Assembly: GCA_016703425.1 (NCBI GenBank)
Contig: JADJCA010000009.1
Location: 496,001-560,000 of the forward strand
Origin: Myxococcales bacterium
Lineage (GTDB): Bacteria; Myxococcota_A; Polyangia; Polyangiales; Polyangiaceae
Length of the DNA: 64,000 nucleotides
Direction: 5' to 3'
Positions 35,089 to 43,461 of the stretch are shown here, piece by piece. How positions within the stretch are numbered: position 1 is the stretch's first letter; every line of letters starts with the position of its first letter. Position numbers and translations under genes: made by a program. Under the pieces are notes generated by a model. That model ran no database searches. It worked only from the letters and a program-made list of their open reading frames with translations, and had not been told where the DNA came from.

Positions 35089-35262
35089 GGGCGTAGAAAA
35101 GCATGGTCTCGGCGGGCGGGGGAAGATGCTGGCAACAAAAAATGCCGCCGCCCGAGTCGTTCGCCCCGCCCCCCCCGAGTGAGGCGCGGGCGTCGGTGCG
35201 CTGGAGACGGCGTTCGACGTGCGAGGCAAGATGTGTGACGATGCGGGGGTTTTCTGGCCCAA

Positions 35263-37149
35263 ATGCCCACCCTCAAATGGTTCCCCTCGGAGGGGGCGCC
35301 CCGCGCCTTCTCGATCTTCAAGCCCATCACGACGGTAGGTCGTGCGCTAGGTAACGACGTGCCGTTGTCGGCCGCGGGCGTTGCCGAGGTTCACGCTCAG
35401 GTGCTCTTCGATGGGCGCGACTTCAACCTCGAGGAGGTCGACCGCACAGCCGAGATCCTCATCAACGGCAAGAAGAAGCGCCGCGCGCGCCTCGTTCACG
35501 GCGATCGCGTAACGCTTGGCACCGCCGAAGTCGCCTTCAGCATCTTCGACGAACCGCAGGCCGCGGCGCCCGGTACCTCCGACGCCGGCAGCTCGAGTCC
35601 TCCGTCGGTGCCGCAAGACGCGGCGCTGGCCGGCGTGCGGAAGCTCTTCGAGTTCAGCGAGAAGCTGCTCACGCTGCGGGAGATCGACGCGCTCCTCGAG
35701 GCCATGCTCGACGCGGTCCTTGAAGTGACGGGCGGCGAGAAGGGCCTCATCCTCCTGATGGACAACGCCTTCGACGAGACGCGAACGGTCGAGCCGGGGA
35801 AGCCCGTCGTCCGCGCCTCACGGCATGTGAAGCGCGAAGCCATCGAGGGCACCGCCGGCGTCATCTCCGACAGCATCGTCAAGAAGGTCCTCGACACAGG
35901 CCGCCCCATCATCGTCAGCGACGCCCTCAGCGACACCCAGTTCGGCACGAGCGAGAGTGTGCTCGCGCTAAGGCTCTCGAGCGTCATGTGCGCGCCGCTC
36001 ATCACGCACGGTCACGTCATCGGCGCCATGTACGTCGGCAACGACCGAGTCAAAGGCCTCTTCGAGCGCTCGCAGCTCGACGTCCTCTCGATCTTCGCGG
36101 GTCAAGCGTCGCTCATTCTCCAAAACGCCATGCTGCTCTCAACGCTCCGCGCCGACAAAGAGAAGCTCGCCGCGGAGCTCAAGGACAAGCGCTTCGGCGA
36201 GATCATCGGTAGCTGCCCGTCGATGATGGAGGTCTATCGGAAGCTCCAGAAGGTCGCGACGACGGACATCAGCGTCCTCATCACCGGCGAGACGGGCACC
36301 GGCAAGGAGCTCATCGCCCGTGAAGTGCACCGCCGCTCGAACCGCGCCACGGGCCCCTTTGTGGTCATCAACTGCGGCGCCATTCCCGAGAACCTCATCG
36401 AGAGCGAGCTCTTCGGCCACGTGAAGGGCGCCTTCACCGGCGCCGTCGCGAGCCGTCCCGGCAAGTTCCAGGTGGCCGACAAGGGCACGCTCTTCCTCGA
36501 CGAGATCGGCGAGCTGCCGCTCAACCTACAGGTCAAGCTCCTGCGCGCGCTTCAAGAGCGCGTCGTGTACCGCGTCGGCGACGCCAAGCCCGAGAAGGTC
36601 GACATTCGCATCGTGGCGGCCACCAACCGGGTCCTCGAGGAAGAGATCCGCGGAGGCCGCTTCCGCGAAGACCTCTATTACCGGCTCAACGTGGTGAACA
36701 TCTTCCTGCCGCCGCTGCGAGAGCGCGGCGACGACGTGCTCATCATCGCCAAGGCTCTCCTCAGCAAGTACGCCGACGAGCTCGCCTCCCCGGTCCAGGG
36801 CTTCACGCCGCAGGCTCTCGCCGCCATCAAGAAGCACAACTGGCCCGGCAACATCCGGCAGCTTGAGAACCGCATCCGCAAGGGTCTCGTGCTCTGCGAT
36901 CGGAACCTCCTCGGCGCCGACGACCTCGACCTCGGCCAGAACGCCGAGAGCCCCATCCTGCCGCTCGAAAAGGCCAAGGAAGAGTTCCAGCGCAAATACG
37001 TCCCTGAGGTTCTCGAGCGCAACAACGGCAACCGCACGCAGACCGCGCGCGACCTTGGCGTCGATCCGCGGACCATCTTCCGCTACCTCGAGCGCGAACA
37101 AAACCCGATGCCGAGCGGAGCCATCCCCGGCGGCGGCGACAAGCCGTAG
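35263..37149 (+). CDS. Sigma54-dependent transcriptional activator with FHA and GAF domains
   Basis: The 628-residue protein has an N-terminal FHA domain (about 15-95; TVGRALGNDV is the phosphothreonine-binding start), a GAF domain (about 125-280) and a AAA+ domain. Walker A is GETGTGKE (about 343-350), the sigma54 contact loop GAFTGA is at about 389-394, Walker B is GTLFLDEIGELP, and the sensor/arginine region is RFREDLYYRLNV. A Fis-type HTH ends it (NRTQTARDLGVDPRTIFRYL). It should read phosphorylated partners, probably from Ser/Thr kinases, and drive sigma54 promoters. The nearest sigma54-like promoters in the window are at 13899 and 21101; targets are not shown. Confidence 0.95.
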   Translation: MPTLKWFPSEGAPRAFSIFKPITTVGRALGNDVPLSAAGVAEVHAQVLFDGRDFNLEEVDRTAEILINGKKKRRARLVHGDRVTLGTAEVAFSIFDEPQAAAPGTSDAGSSSPPSVPQDAALAGVRKLFEFSEKLLTLREIDALLEAMLDAVLEVTGGEKGLILLMDNAFDETRTVEPGKPVVRASRHVKREAIEGTAGVISDSIVKKVLDTGRPIIVSDALSDTQFGTSESVLALRLSSVMCAPLITHGHVIGAMYVGNDRVKGLFERSQLDVLSIFAGQASLILQNAMLLSTLRADKEKLAAELKDKRFGEIIGSCPSMMEVYRKLQKVATTDISVLITGETGTGKELIAREVHRRSNRATGPFVVINCGAIPENLIESELFGHVKGAFTGAVASRPGKFQVADKGTLFLDEIGELPLNLQVKLLRALQERVVYRVGDAKPEKVDIRIVAATNRVLEEEIRGGRFREDLYYRLNVVNIFLPPLRERGDDVLIIAKALLSKYADELASPVQGFTPQALAAIKKHNWPGNIRQLENRIRKGLVLCDRNLLGADDLDLGQNAESPILPLEKAKEEFQRKYVPEVLERNNGNRTQTARDLGVDPRTIFRYLEREQNPMPSGAIPGGGDKP

Positions 37150-37243
37150 CGGCCCCGCGGCGGCGAGGACAGCGTGAGCGCATTGCACGACGTGATGCGC
37201 TCGAAACCAGAATACCAACGGATGAACGGTCTTCTCCTATCCC

Positions 37244-37290
37244 GCCGAAATCGGGCTTGTTTGCCAACCTTGGCAAGCCCCGATTTCGGC
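37244..37290. repeat. Long near-perfect inverted repeat between sigma54 activator and mutS2
   Basis: GCCGAAATCGGGCTTG (37244-37259) is the inverted match of CAAGCCCCGATTTCGGC (37274-37290) with one bulged base. Nested inside, TTGCCAA-CC-TTGGCAA (37261-37276) gives a competing inner stem. The result is a strong hairpin of up to 20 bp. It lies 95 bp after the activator stop and ends 12 bp before the mutS2 start. No T-run follows, so it may be a terminator, an RNA element in the mutS2 leader or a binding site. Confidence 0.7.
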
Positions 37291-37301
37291 GCAAGGCCCT
37301 G

Positions 37302-39728
37302 GTGAAATACGTTTTCGAGGAGAGCGAGCTCTGCCCGGAGCGCACACGGGCCGACTTGGAATGGGACGCGCTCCTTCTAGCCATCGCGGCGAGAACCGAG
37401 ACCCCCTTCGGAAAGAGGCTCGCCCTCGCGCTCCCCTTTGGCGAGAGCCACGCCGCTTCAAGGGTGCTGCTCCGCGAGAGCGAGGAGGCTTGCCGCCTCG
37501 CCCGCGACGGACATCCGTTGCCAACGGCCTCGCTGCCAGACGTCGACGACGCCGTCGCCCGGGCCGCCGCGCTCGGCGTTCTCTCCTCCTACGAGCTCCG
37601 CGACCTGTGCGCGGTCATCGGCGCGGCGCGCAACCTCCGGCGATTCCTCCAGGCCCGTCAGAGCGAGCTGCCGGCGCTCTTTGCCGCGTGCAGCACCGAC
37701 CCATCGCTCGACGACTTGGAGCGAGAGATCGCAGCCTCCATCGACGCCGACGGCACCATCGCCGATCGCGCGAGCCCCGAGCTCAAGCGCCTTCGCGGGG
37801 AGAAGCTCGCGGCGCGCGCGCGCATGATGCAGAAGCTGGACGATCTCATGACGCGCCACGAAAAGCTCATTCAAGAGCGCTTCGTGACGGAGCGCGAAGG
37901 TCGCTTCGTGTTGCCCGTTCGCTCCGACGCCCACGAGCGCTTCCCCGGCATCGTGCACGGCACGAGCGGCAGCGGCGCGACGGTGTTCGTGGAGCCGCGC
38001 GCGGTCATCCCGCTGGGCAATCGCCTGAAGATGCTCGAAGGTGACGTCGCTCGCGAAGAGCTCGCCATCGTGGCGCGGCTCTCCACATCAGTGCACGGCG
38101 TCATCGAGAGCTTGCGCGCCGCGCTTCACGCGCTGGCGTGGGCCGACGTGAAAGCCGCCGTCGGACGCCTCGCCCTCGATCTCGAGTTATGGATCCCCGA
38201 GATCGCCGACGCGCCGATGCTCGAGCTCCACCGGGCGCGGCACCCGCTGCTCATGTTGGCACCGCCGGCGGCCGGCGTCGTCGCGAGCGATCTTGCGGCG
38301 CATTCGGGTCGCGCCGTGGTCGTGAGCGGCCCCAACGCGGGCGGCAAGACCGTCGCGCTCAAGACGCTGGGCCTGGCGGCGCTCATGGTGCGGGCGGGCC
38401 TGCCCATCGCGGCGCAGGAGGGCAGCAAGGTGGGGCTCTTCGACGCCGTCCTCAGCGACGTCGGCGACAGCCAAAGCATCAAGACGAGCCTTTCGACCTT
38501 CAGCGCACACGTAAAGAACCTCGTTCACATCCTTGAGGCGACGCACGATCGCGCCCTCGTGCTCCTCGACGAACTCGCCGGTGGCACCGACCCCCGCGAG
38601 GGCGAGGCCCTCGCCGCCGGCGTTCTCGATTCGCTCTGCGCCCGCGGCGGCGCCGTGGTCGCGACGACGCACTACGAAGGTCTCAAGATGCTCGCGTCCG
38701 GCGACGGGCGCTTCGAGAACGCGTCTGTCGGCTTTGATCTGTCCACGATGTCGCCGACCTTCCAGGTCACGCTCGGGGTTCCCGGTAGCTCCAGCGCCCT
38801 CGCCGTCGCGAGACGTTTCGGGATGCCCAGCCTGGTCGTCGAACGCGCCGAGCGCTTCCTCTCTCGCGAAGACAAGACCTTCGACGAGGTCGTGAGGCGC
38901 CTCGAGATCGAGCGCCGCGGCCTCGAGCTGGCTCGCGCCGACGCCGAGCGCAAGGCCGAGGAGGCTGTCGCCGCCAAGCGCGCCCTCGACGAAGAGATCG
39001 AGGCCGTGCGGCGCGGCGACAGTCAGCTGCTCTCAAGGGAGACCGAGAACCTCGTGGCAAACGTTCGCCGCGCGAAAGAAGAGCTCCGTGCAGTCCACGA
39101 GAAGCTGCGTGCAAGGAAGCTCGACCCCACCGCCGTGAAGGAGGCCGGTCGCACCCTCGATCGGATCGCGAGCCAGGTCGCCGTCGGGGGCCCGCTCGAG
39201 CCGCCTCGTGAAGAGCGGGACGCCCGACGAGAGCCGGTGGTCCGCGGCACGCTGAAGAAGGGGATGACGGTCTACGTGCCTCGGCTCCGATTCGAAGCAG
39301 AGGTCGTCGAGGTCCTCGCCGACGGCAGCGTTCGCGTCGCCGCGGGACCGCTCAAACTCCTCGTTACGGAGGCCGAACTTCGCTCGGCCCCGGATCGACG
39401 CGCGGCACGAGCCGCGACGCAAAAGAACGACGCGAGCCGGAGCGAGGCGAAGTCTCGAGCCCCCCTCGAGGTGGCCGTCCAAACGAGCGACAACACAGTC
39501 GACGTGCGCGGCATGCGGACCAGCGATGGCGTCTCCATGGCCATGCAGTTCCTCGATCGATCGCTCAACGAGGACCGCGGGGTCGTCTTCGTCATTCACG
39601 GCCACGGGACCGGGGCCCTTCGCGACGCGTTTCGGCAGGAGGTCAAGGGCCACCCCATCGTCCTCTTTTCGCGACCCGGCACACGGGACGAAGGCGGCGA
39701 CGGGGTGACGGTGGTCTGGTTGGGATGA
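37302..39728 (+). CDS. mutS2: MutS2-type ATPase with Smr nuclease domain
   Basis: GTG 37302 begins KYVFEESELCPERTRADLEW, like MutS2; the open frame starting at 37257 would lie in a hairpin. The 808-residue protein has the MutS ATPase with Walker A GPNAGGKT (about 343-350), SLSTFSAHVKN, Walker B LVLLDELAGGTDPREG and ATTHYEGLK. A long charged coiled-coil region follows, then a C-terminal Smr domain with VDVRGMR and HGHGTGALR. There is no N-terminal mismatch-recognition domain. MutS2 proteins act on branched DNA to limit recombination, and also on collided ribosomes in some bacteria; which applies here is unknown. The gene is intact. Confidence 0.93.
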   Translation: MKYVFEESELCPERTRADLEWDALLLAIAARTETPFGKRLALALPFGESHAASRVLLRESEEACRLARDGHPLPTASLPDVDDAVARAAALGVLSSYELRDLCAVIGAARNLRRFLQARQSELPALFAACSTDPSLDDLEREIAASIDADGTIADRASPELKRLRGEKLAARARMMQKLDDLMTRHEKLIQERFVTEREGRFVLPVRSDAHERFPGIVHGTSGSGATVFVEPRAVIPLGNRLKMLEGDVAREELAIVARLSTSVHGVIESLRAALHALAWADVKAAVGRLALDLELWIPEIADAPMLELHRARHPLLMLAPPAAGVVASDLAAHSGRAVVVSGPNAGGKTVALKTLGLAALMVRAGLPIAAQEGSKVGLFDAVLSDVGDSQSIKTSLSTFSAHVKNLVHILEATHDRALVLLDELAGGTDPREGEALAAGVLDSLCARGGAVVATTHYEGLKMLASGDGRFENASVGFDLSTMSPTFQVTLGVPGSSSALAVARRFGMPSLVVERAERFLSREDKTFDEVVRRLEIERRGLELARADAERKAEEAVAAKRALDEEIEAVRRGDSQLLSRETENLVANVRRAKEELRAVHEKLRARKLDPTAVKEAGRTLDRIASQVAVGGPLEPPREERDARREPVVRGTLKKGMTVYVPRLRFEAEVVEVLADGSVRVAAGPLKLLVTEAELRSAPDRRAARAATQKNDASRSEAKSRAPLEVAVQTSDNTVDVRGMRTSDGVSMAMQFLDRSLNEDRGVVFVIHGHGTGALRDAFRQEVKGHPIVLFSRPGTRDEGGDGVTVVWLG

Positions 39729-39774
39729 GCCCTGCCTCGTCGTAACGCAGCGTGCCTTTCGCTACGCTGCTCGC

Positions 39775-40887
39775 ATGAGTGCTGCCGCAACCAAGGAGCT
39801 CTTTCAGGCCGTCAGCGACTACCCCTTCTACGGCTGGAAGGACGACGCCGCAAAGGCCGAGCGGTGCCTCGCGCGCATGAAGGAAGCGCTCACCGCTGGC
39901 GCCAACTGGAAGGCCCTCCTAGGCCCAGGGCAGCGAGACGCCGCCTTCAGCGCCGCCACGTCGGGTGACGAGCGCCCGCTCGCGTTGCTCTTCGAAGCTG
40001 GCGTGCCGTGGGATCACAAGCTGGCGAATGAGGGCACGCTCTTGCATCGCGCCGCGAGCTTCGGTCGCGTCGCCATCGTGAAGCTCCTCGTCGCCAAGGG
40101 CATCCCCGTCGACGCGAAGACCCAAAGTGGCCGCACGCCGCTCGACGAAGCGCGGGCGTGGAAACATGGCAAAGACGCCGTACCGCTCCTGACACGCCTC
40201 ACGAAGGCCGCCGCCAAGCAGTCCAAGGGCAAGCCGCTGCTAGCGGCCGCCGGTGATCTCGACAAGAAGGCGTTCCTGCTCGCGCGAAAGCGGCTCCTGG
40301 CTGCTCGTGCGTTCTCGCCGAGCGTCGACCGCGCGCTGGCGCGTGCCGCGAGCGCCTTCTTTGCAGCGACGAGCAGCGGCACAACCGAGGCGTTGCTCCT
40401 CGAACTCGCCGGCCAAGAGCAAGACGATGTGCTCGCCGCCGGCCTCCGCGTCGCCGCCGCCGCCACCACGCGCAGGCCCGTCAAGATGTCCCACGCCGCG
40501 GGCGACGCCTACCTGGTGCACGTCGGCGATCTCGTCGTCGACGGTTCGTGTGACGCGCGCGTCCTCGTCGTCACCGGGGATCTCACGGTAAAAGGACGGC
40601 TCACCAACTTCGAGGGGCGCGTCATCTGCGTGGGCGGCAACGTAAAAGCGAAGGCCATCTTCACGGAGGGCCCCTTCGTCGTCCGTGGCGACGTCAAGGC
40701 CACCGCGTGTTTCGTTGCATCCTACAACGACTATGCTGCAACCATCGGTGGCAAACTGGAGACCAAGATCGCGCTGGTGGACGACCACGTGACGACGGTC
40801 GGCAAATGGGCGGCGACGACGCGGTACCGGTCACGACGGGCGGTGACGCCCGCCGATCTCGCGAAGCTCAACGCGGCGCGCCGCTAG
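39775..40887 (+). CDS. Ankyrin-repeat protein with beta-helix-like C-terminal half
   Basis: The 370-residue protein has no signal or membrane helix. Residues 60-135 hold two ankyrin repeats (DERPLALLFEAGVPWDHKLA; GTLLHRAASFGRVAIVKLLV followed by AKGIPVDAKTQSGRTPLDEA). After a helical linker, residues 235-345 show a repeating strand pattern (DLVVDGSCDARVLVVTGDLT, GRVICVGGNVKAKAIF, PFVVRGDVKATACF), like a right-handed beta-helix or bactofilin-like fold. Bactofilins are common polymer-forming proteins in myxobacteria, but the match is only by pattern. Protein-protein binding is likely; the partner is not known. It follows mutS2 by 46 bp. Confidence 0.72.
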   Translation: MSAAATKELFQAVSDYPFYGWKDDAAKAERCLARMKEALTAGANWKALLGPGQRDAAFSAATSGDERPLALLFEAGVPWDHKLANEGTLLHRAASFGRVAIVKLLVAKGIPVDAKTQSGRTPLDEARAWKHGKDAVPLLTRLTKAAAKQSKGKPLLAAAGDLDKKAFLLARKRLLAARAFSPSVDRALARAASAFFAATSSGTTEALLLELAGQEQDDVLAAGLRVAAAATTRRPVKMSHAAGDAYLVHVGDLVVDGSCDARVLVVTGDLTVKGRLTNFEGRVICVGGNVKAKAIFTEGPFVVRGDVKATACFVASYNDYAATIGGKLETKIALVDDHVTTVGKWAATTRYRSRRAVTPADLAKLNAARR

Positions 40888-40955
40888 GCGACGGTGCGCA
40901 CGCCGGGCCTCTTGCCGCTGCGCGCGTGCCCGCTCTGGCAACAACGGTCCGCCCG

Positions 40956-41684
40956 TTACGGCACGTCGCATACGCGTCCCGCAGCGACCGGCGGCAAGCA
41001 CGCCGGGGCCGTGACGGTGCTGAGCGAGACGTAGGCCCCGGGCGATGCGTCGACGCCAACGGTGACATGGCAGCAACTCGTACCGGGCACACCGGAGCAG
41101 TCGCTGTTGCGGCTGCAGACCACGGTGTCGACCCCGGCGCAGTTGACGGCGCAATATGTCCGCACGCCAGCGCTGGTGTCGCCCTCGCAACACTTGGAGC
41201 CGGAAGGACAGTCCTCGGCCCCCTCGCACGCGACATGCAAACCACACGCAGCGCCGCCATCGGAGACGCAGCGCGACGGCAGACCAACGCAGCACGCCTC
41301 CGTTCCCGCGACGCAGTCGCGAAGACCGGCATCCTTGAAGTAGTCCTCGTCGTGACGGCAATAAATCGCGCCGGGCGTCTTCGGTAGGCGTACGAATCCC
41401 GAGTCGAGGAGCACTCCCGCATCGGTGAGTTCGGACGGGCCCGCGTCGGCTACGTCTGCTGCGCTGGCGTCACCCGCGCTCGAAGCGTCGCCTAGGCCTG
41501 CGGCGTCATGCGACCCATCGAGCAGAGGTGCCAAGCCGCCGTCCGTCGCAAGCGAGCTGTCGACGCCGGCGTCATCCATCGCGGTGCTGCCGGCCGACTC
41601 GGAGCAGGCCCAAGCGCCGCTCAGCGAGACGACGGCAACCAAAACCAGAAGGCCCGCGCGCTGCGTGGGACGCTCCCCGATCAC
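40956..41684 (-). CDS. Cys-rich, Asp/Ala-rich putative lipoprotein
   Basis: Starts at GTG 41693 or 41684 precede the signal peptide QRAGLLVLVAVVSLSGAWAC (lipobox Cys); 41684 is chosen because it follows the upstream stop (41686) directly. The mature protein opens with an Asp/Ala/Gly/Ser linker (DDAGVDSSLATDGG), then a Cys-rich C-terminal half (about 14 Cys: YCRHDEDYF, TEACCVGLPSRC, DCPSGSKCCEG, DCSGVPGTSCC). Such lipoproteins with a flexible acidic linker and disulfide domains are frequent in myxobacteria. Function unknown. It is coupled to the ThDP enzyme gene on the same strand. Confidence 0.7.
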   Translation of the reverse strand: MIGERPTQRAGLLVLVAVVSLSGAWACSESAGSTAMDDAGVDSSLATDGGLAPLLDGSHDAAGLGDASSAGDASAADVADAGPSELTDAGVLLDSGFVRLPKTPGAIYCRHDEDYFKDAGLRDCVAGTEACCVGLPSRCVSDGGAACGLHVACEGAEDCPSGSKCCEGDTSAGVRTYCAVNCAGVDTVVCSRNSDCSGVPGTSCCHVTVGVDASPGAYVSLSTVTAPACLPPVAAGRVCDVP

Positions 41685-41685
41685 A

Positions 41686-43320
41686 TCAAACACTGATGGC
41701 GCCCTTCCGGAAGTCACTCGACGCGATCTTCACGTTCACGCAAGCGGGCTTCTTCGCGGCGAAGGCGGCGTCGAGCGCGGGCCCGAGCTCCTCCACGCGC
41801 TCGACCCAAAAGCCCACGCCGCCACACGCCTCGACGACCTTCTCGTAGCGCGTGTAGTCAAGCGCCGTCGCCGGCGCGCGGGCATCACCGTAGAGCTCGA
41901 CCTGCCCGCGCCGGATCTGCGTCCAGCCGGCGTCGTTGCCGATGATGGCGACGACGGGGATGTCCTGGCGGCACATGGCCTCGAACTCCATCGCGTGGAG
42001 GCCGAAGCTGCCGTCGCCGTAGACCATGACGACGCGCGCGGCGGGCCGCGCGAGCTTCGCGGCCATGGCATACCCAGGCCCGACGCCGAGCGTGCCCAGC
42101 GGGCCCGGGTCCATCCAGAGCTGCGGCCACTCGAGCTTGAGGACGTAAGCCGCCGTTGCGACGAAGTCACCGCCGTCGCCGACGACGATGTCGTTGGGCC
42201 CGAGGCGCTTGCCAAGCTCAGCGCACACGCGCAGCGGGTTCGGCGGTGAGGCTTCGCTCGCCATCTCGACCGCCATCTTCGCGCGTCGCTTGTCCTCGTC
42301 GGCGCGCACCGCCGCGATCCACGCCGGCGCCTGGAGCTGCGGCACACGCGCAAAGAGCGCCTCGAGCGCGAGGCCCGTGTCCGCTTCCACCGCCACGTCG
42401 ACGCGGCGATTGCGCCCGAGCTCAGCACCATCGAGGTCGACCTGGATGAGCTTCGCTCCCTCCGCCCAGGTGGGGCTGCGGCCATAGTCGACGCGAAAGT
42501 CGAAGGGCGTGCCCATCACGAGAACGACGTCCGCCTGCGACAGCGCGAAGCGCCGCGAGCGGGAGAACAAGTGCGCGTGCGCCGCCGGCAAGGCGCCCCG
42601 CGCCATGCCGTTTAGAAAGAACGCTGCGTCCCATGCGTCGGCCACCTTGCGTAGGACATCCTTGTTGGCCGACCACTTGAGCTGCGAGCCAACGAGCACC
42701 GCGGGCCGCTCCGCCTTCGCGAGGAGCGCCGCCGCGCTCTCGATGGCGCCTTCGTCGGGGCCCGGCCGGGGTGGCGTCGCGAAGGGCGCCGTCGCGGGAG
42801 CGTCGGCGTCGTCGTGGTAGTTCATCAAGAGGTCGAGCGGCATCTCGAGAAACACGGGGCCGGGCACGTTCGACTGCGCCACGCGAAAGGCCGCGTCGAT
42901 GTACTCGACGATGCGGCGCGTCTCGGGCACCTGCACGCTCCACTTCGTGATGGAACGCATGAGCGCGACGTGGTCCATGTCCTGCAGCGAGCCCATGTCG
43001 CAGAGGGCCTTGGGCCCGGCGCCGCCGATGACGATCATGGGTATGCCTGCGCGCTGCGCGTTCGCGACGGCGGTGACGACGTCCGTGACGCCGGGCCCTG
43101 CCGTCACGGCGCACACGCCAGGCCGGCCGGTGACGCGCGCCATGCCGTCGGCGGCGTGCCCCGCCGTCTGCTCGTGACGCACGTCGACGACGCGAATCTC
43201 TTCGTCCAAACACCCGTCGTAGATGGCCTGAATGTGGCCGCCGCAGAGGGTAAAGAGGTGGGTGGTTCCGTGGCGTCGCAGCGCCTTGGCCACGAGCCTT
43301 CCGCCATGTACGAGAGCCAT
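41686..43320 (-). CDS. ThDP-dependent enzyme, acetolactate synthase / 2-hydroxyacyl-CoA lyase-like
   Basis: The 544-residue protein starts at ATG 43320 (MALVHGGRLVAKALRRHGTT); the frame stays open upstream into the opposite-strand kinase gene, a shadow. The N-terminal PYR domain has VRHEQTAGHAADGMARVTGR with the catalytic Glu and GPGVTDVVTAVANAQ. The C-terminal PP domain has the ThDP/metal motif GDGSFGLHAMEFEAMCRQ to GNDAGW (GDG-x(n)-ND). IQVDLDGAELGRNRRVDVAV in the middle domain resembles 2-hydroxyacyl-CoA lyases and oxalyl-CoA decarboxylases more than biosynthetic AHAS. Substrate uncertain. No small regulatory subunit is nearby. Confidence 0.85.
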   Translation of the reverse strand: MALVHGGRLVAKALRRHGTTHLFTLCGGHIQAIYDGCLDEEIRVVDVRHEQTAGHAADGMARVTGRPGVCAVTAGPGVTDVVTAVANAQRAGIPMIVIGGAGPKALCDMGSLQDMDHVALMRSITKWSVQVPETRRIVEYIDAAFRVAQSNVPGPVFLEMPLDLLMNYHDDADAPATAPFATPPRPGPDEGAIESAAALLAKAERPAVLVGSQLKWSANKDVLRKVADAWDAAFFLNGMARGALPAAHAHLFSRSRRFALSQADVVLVMGTPFDFRVDYGRSPTWAEGAKLIQVDLDGAELGRNRRVDVAVEADTGLALEALFARVPQLQAPAWIAAVRADEDKRRAKMAVEMASEASPPNPLRVCAELGKRLGPNDIVVGDGGDFVATAAYVLKLEWPQLWMDPGPLGTLGVGPGYAMAAKLARPAARVVMVYGDGSFGLHAMEFEAMCRQDIPVVAIIGNDAGWTQIRRGQVELYGDARAPATALDYTRYEKVVEACGGVGFWVERVEELGPALDAAFAAKKPACVNVKIASSDFRKGAISV

Positions 43321-43461
43321 GGCGCACCGTACCACGGTGCGGTCGACGCCTACGTTGGCGCACGCCCAGCAGCCCGGGCCCCTTCCTTGCGGTGCCGAAG
43401 GGCCTTTGCGATACTTACGCGCTGCCGCTCGTGGATCGACGCGGCCCTTTTGGAGGTTTCT

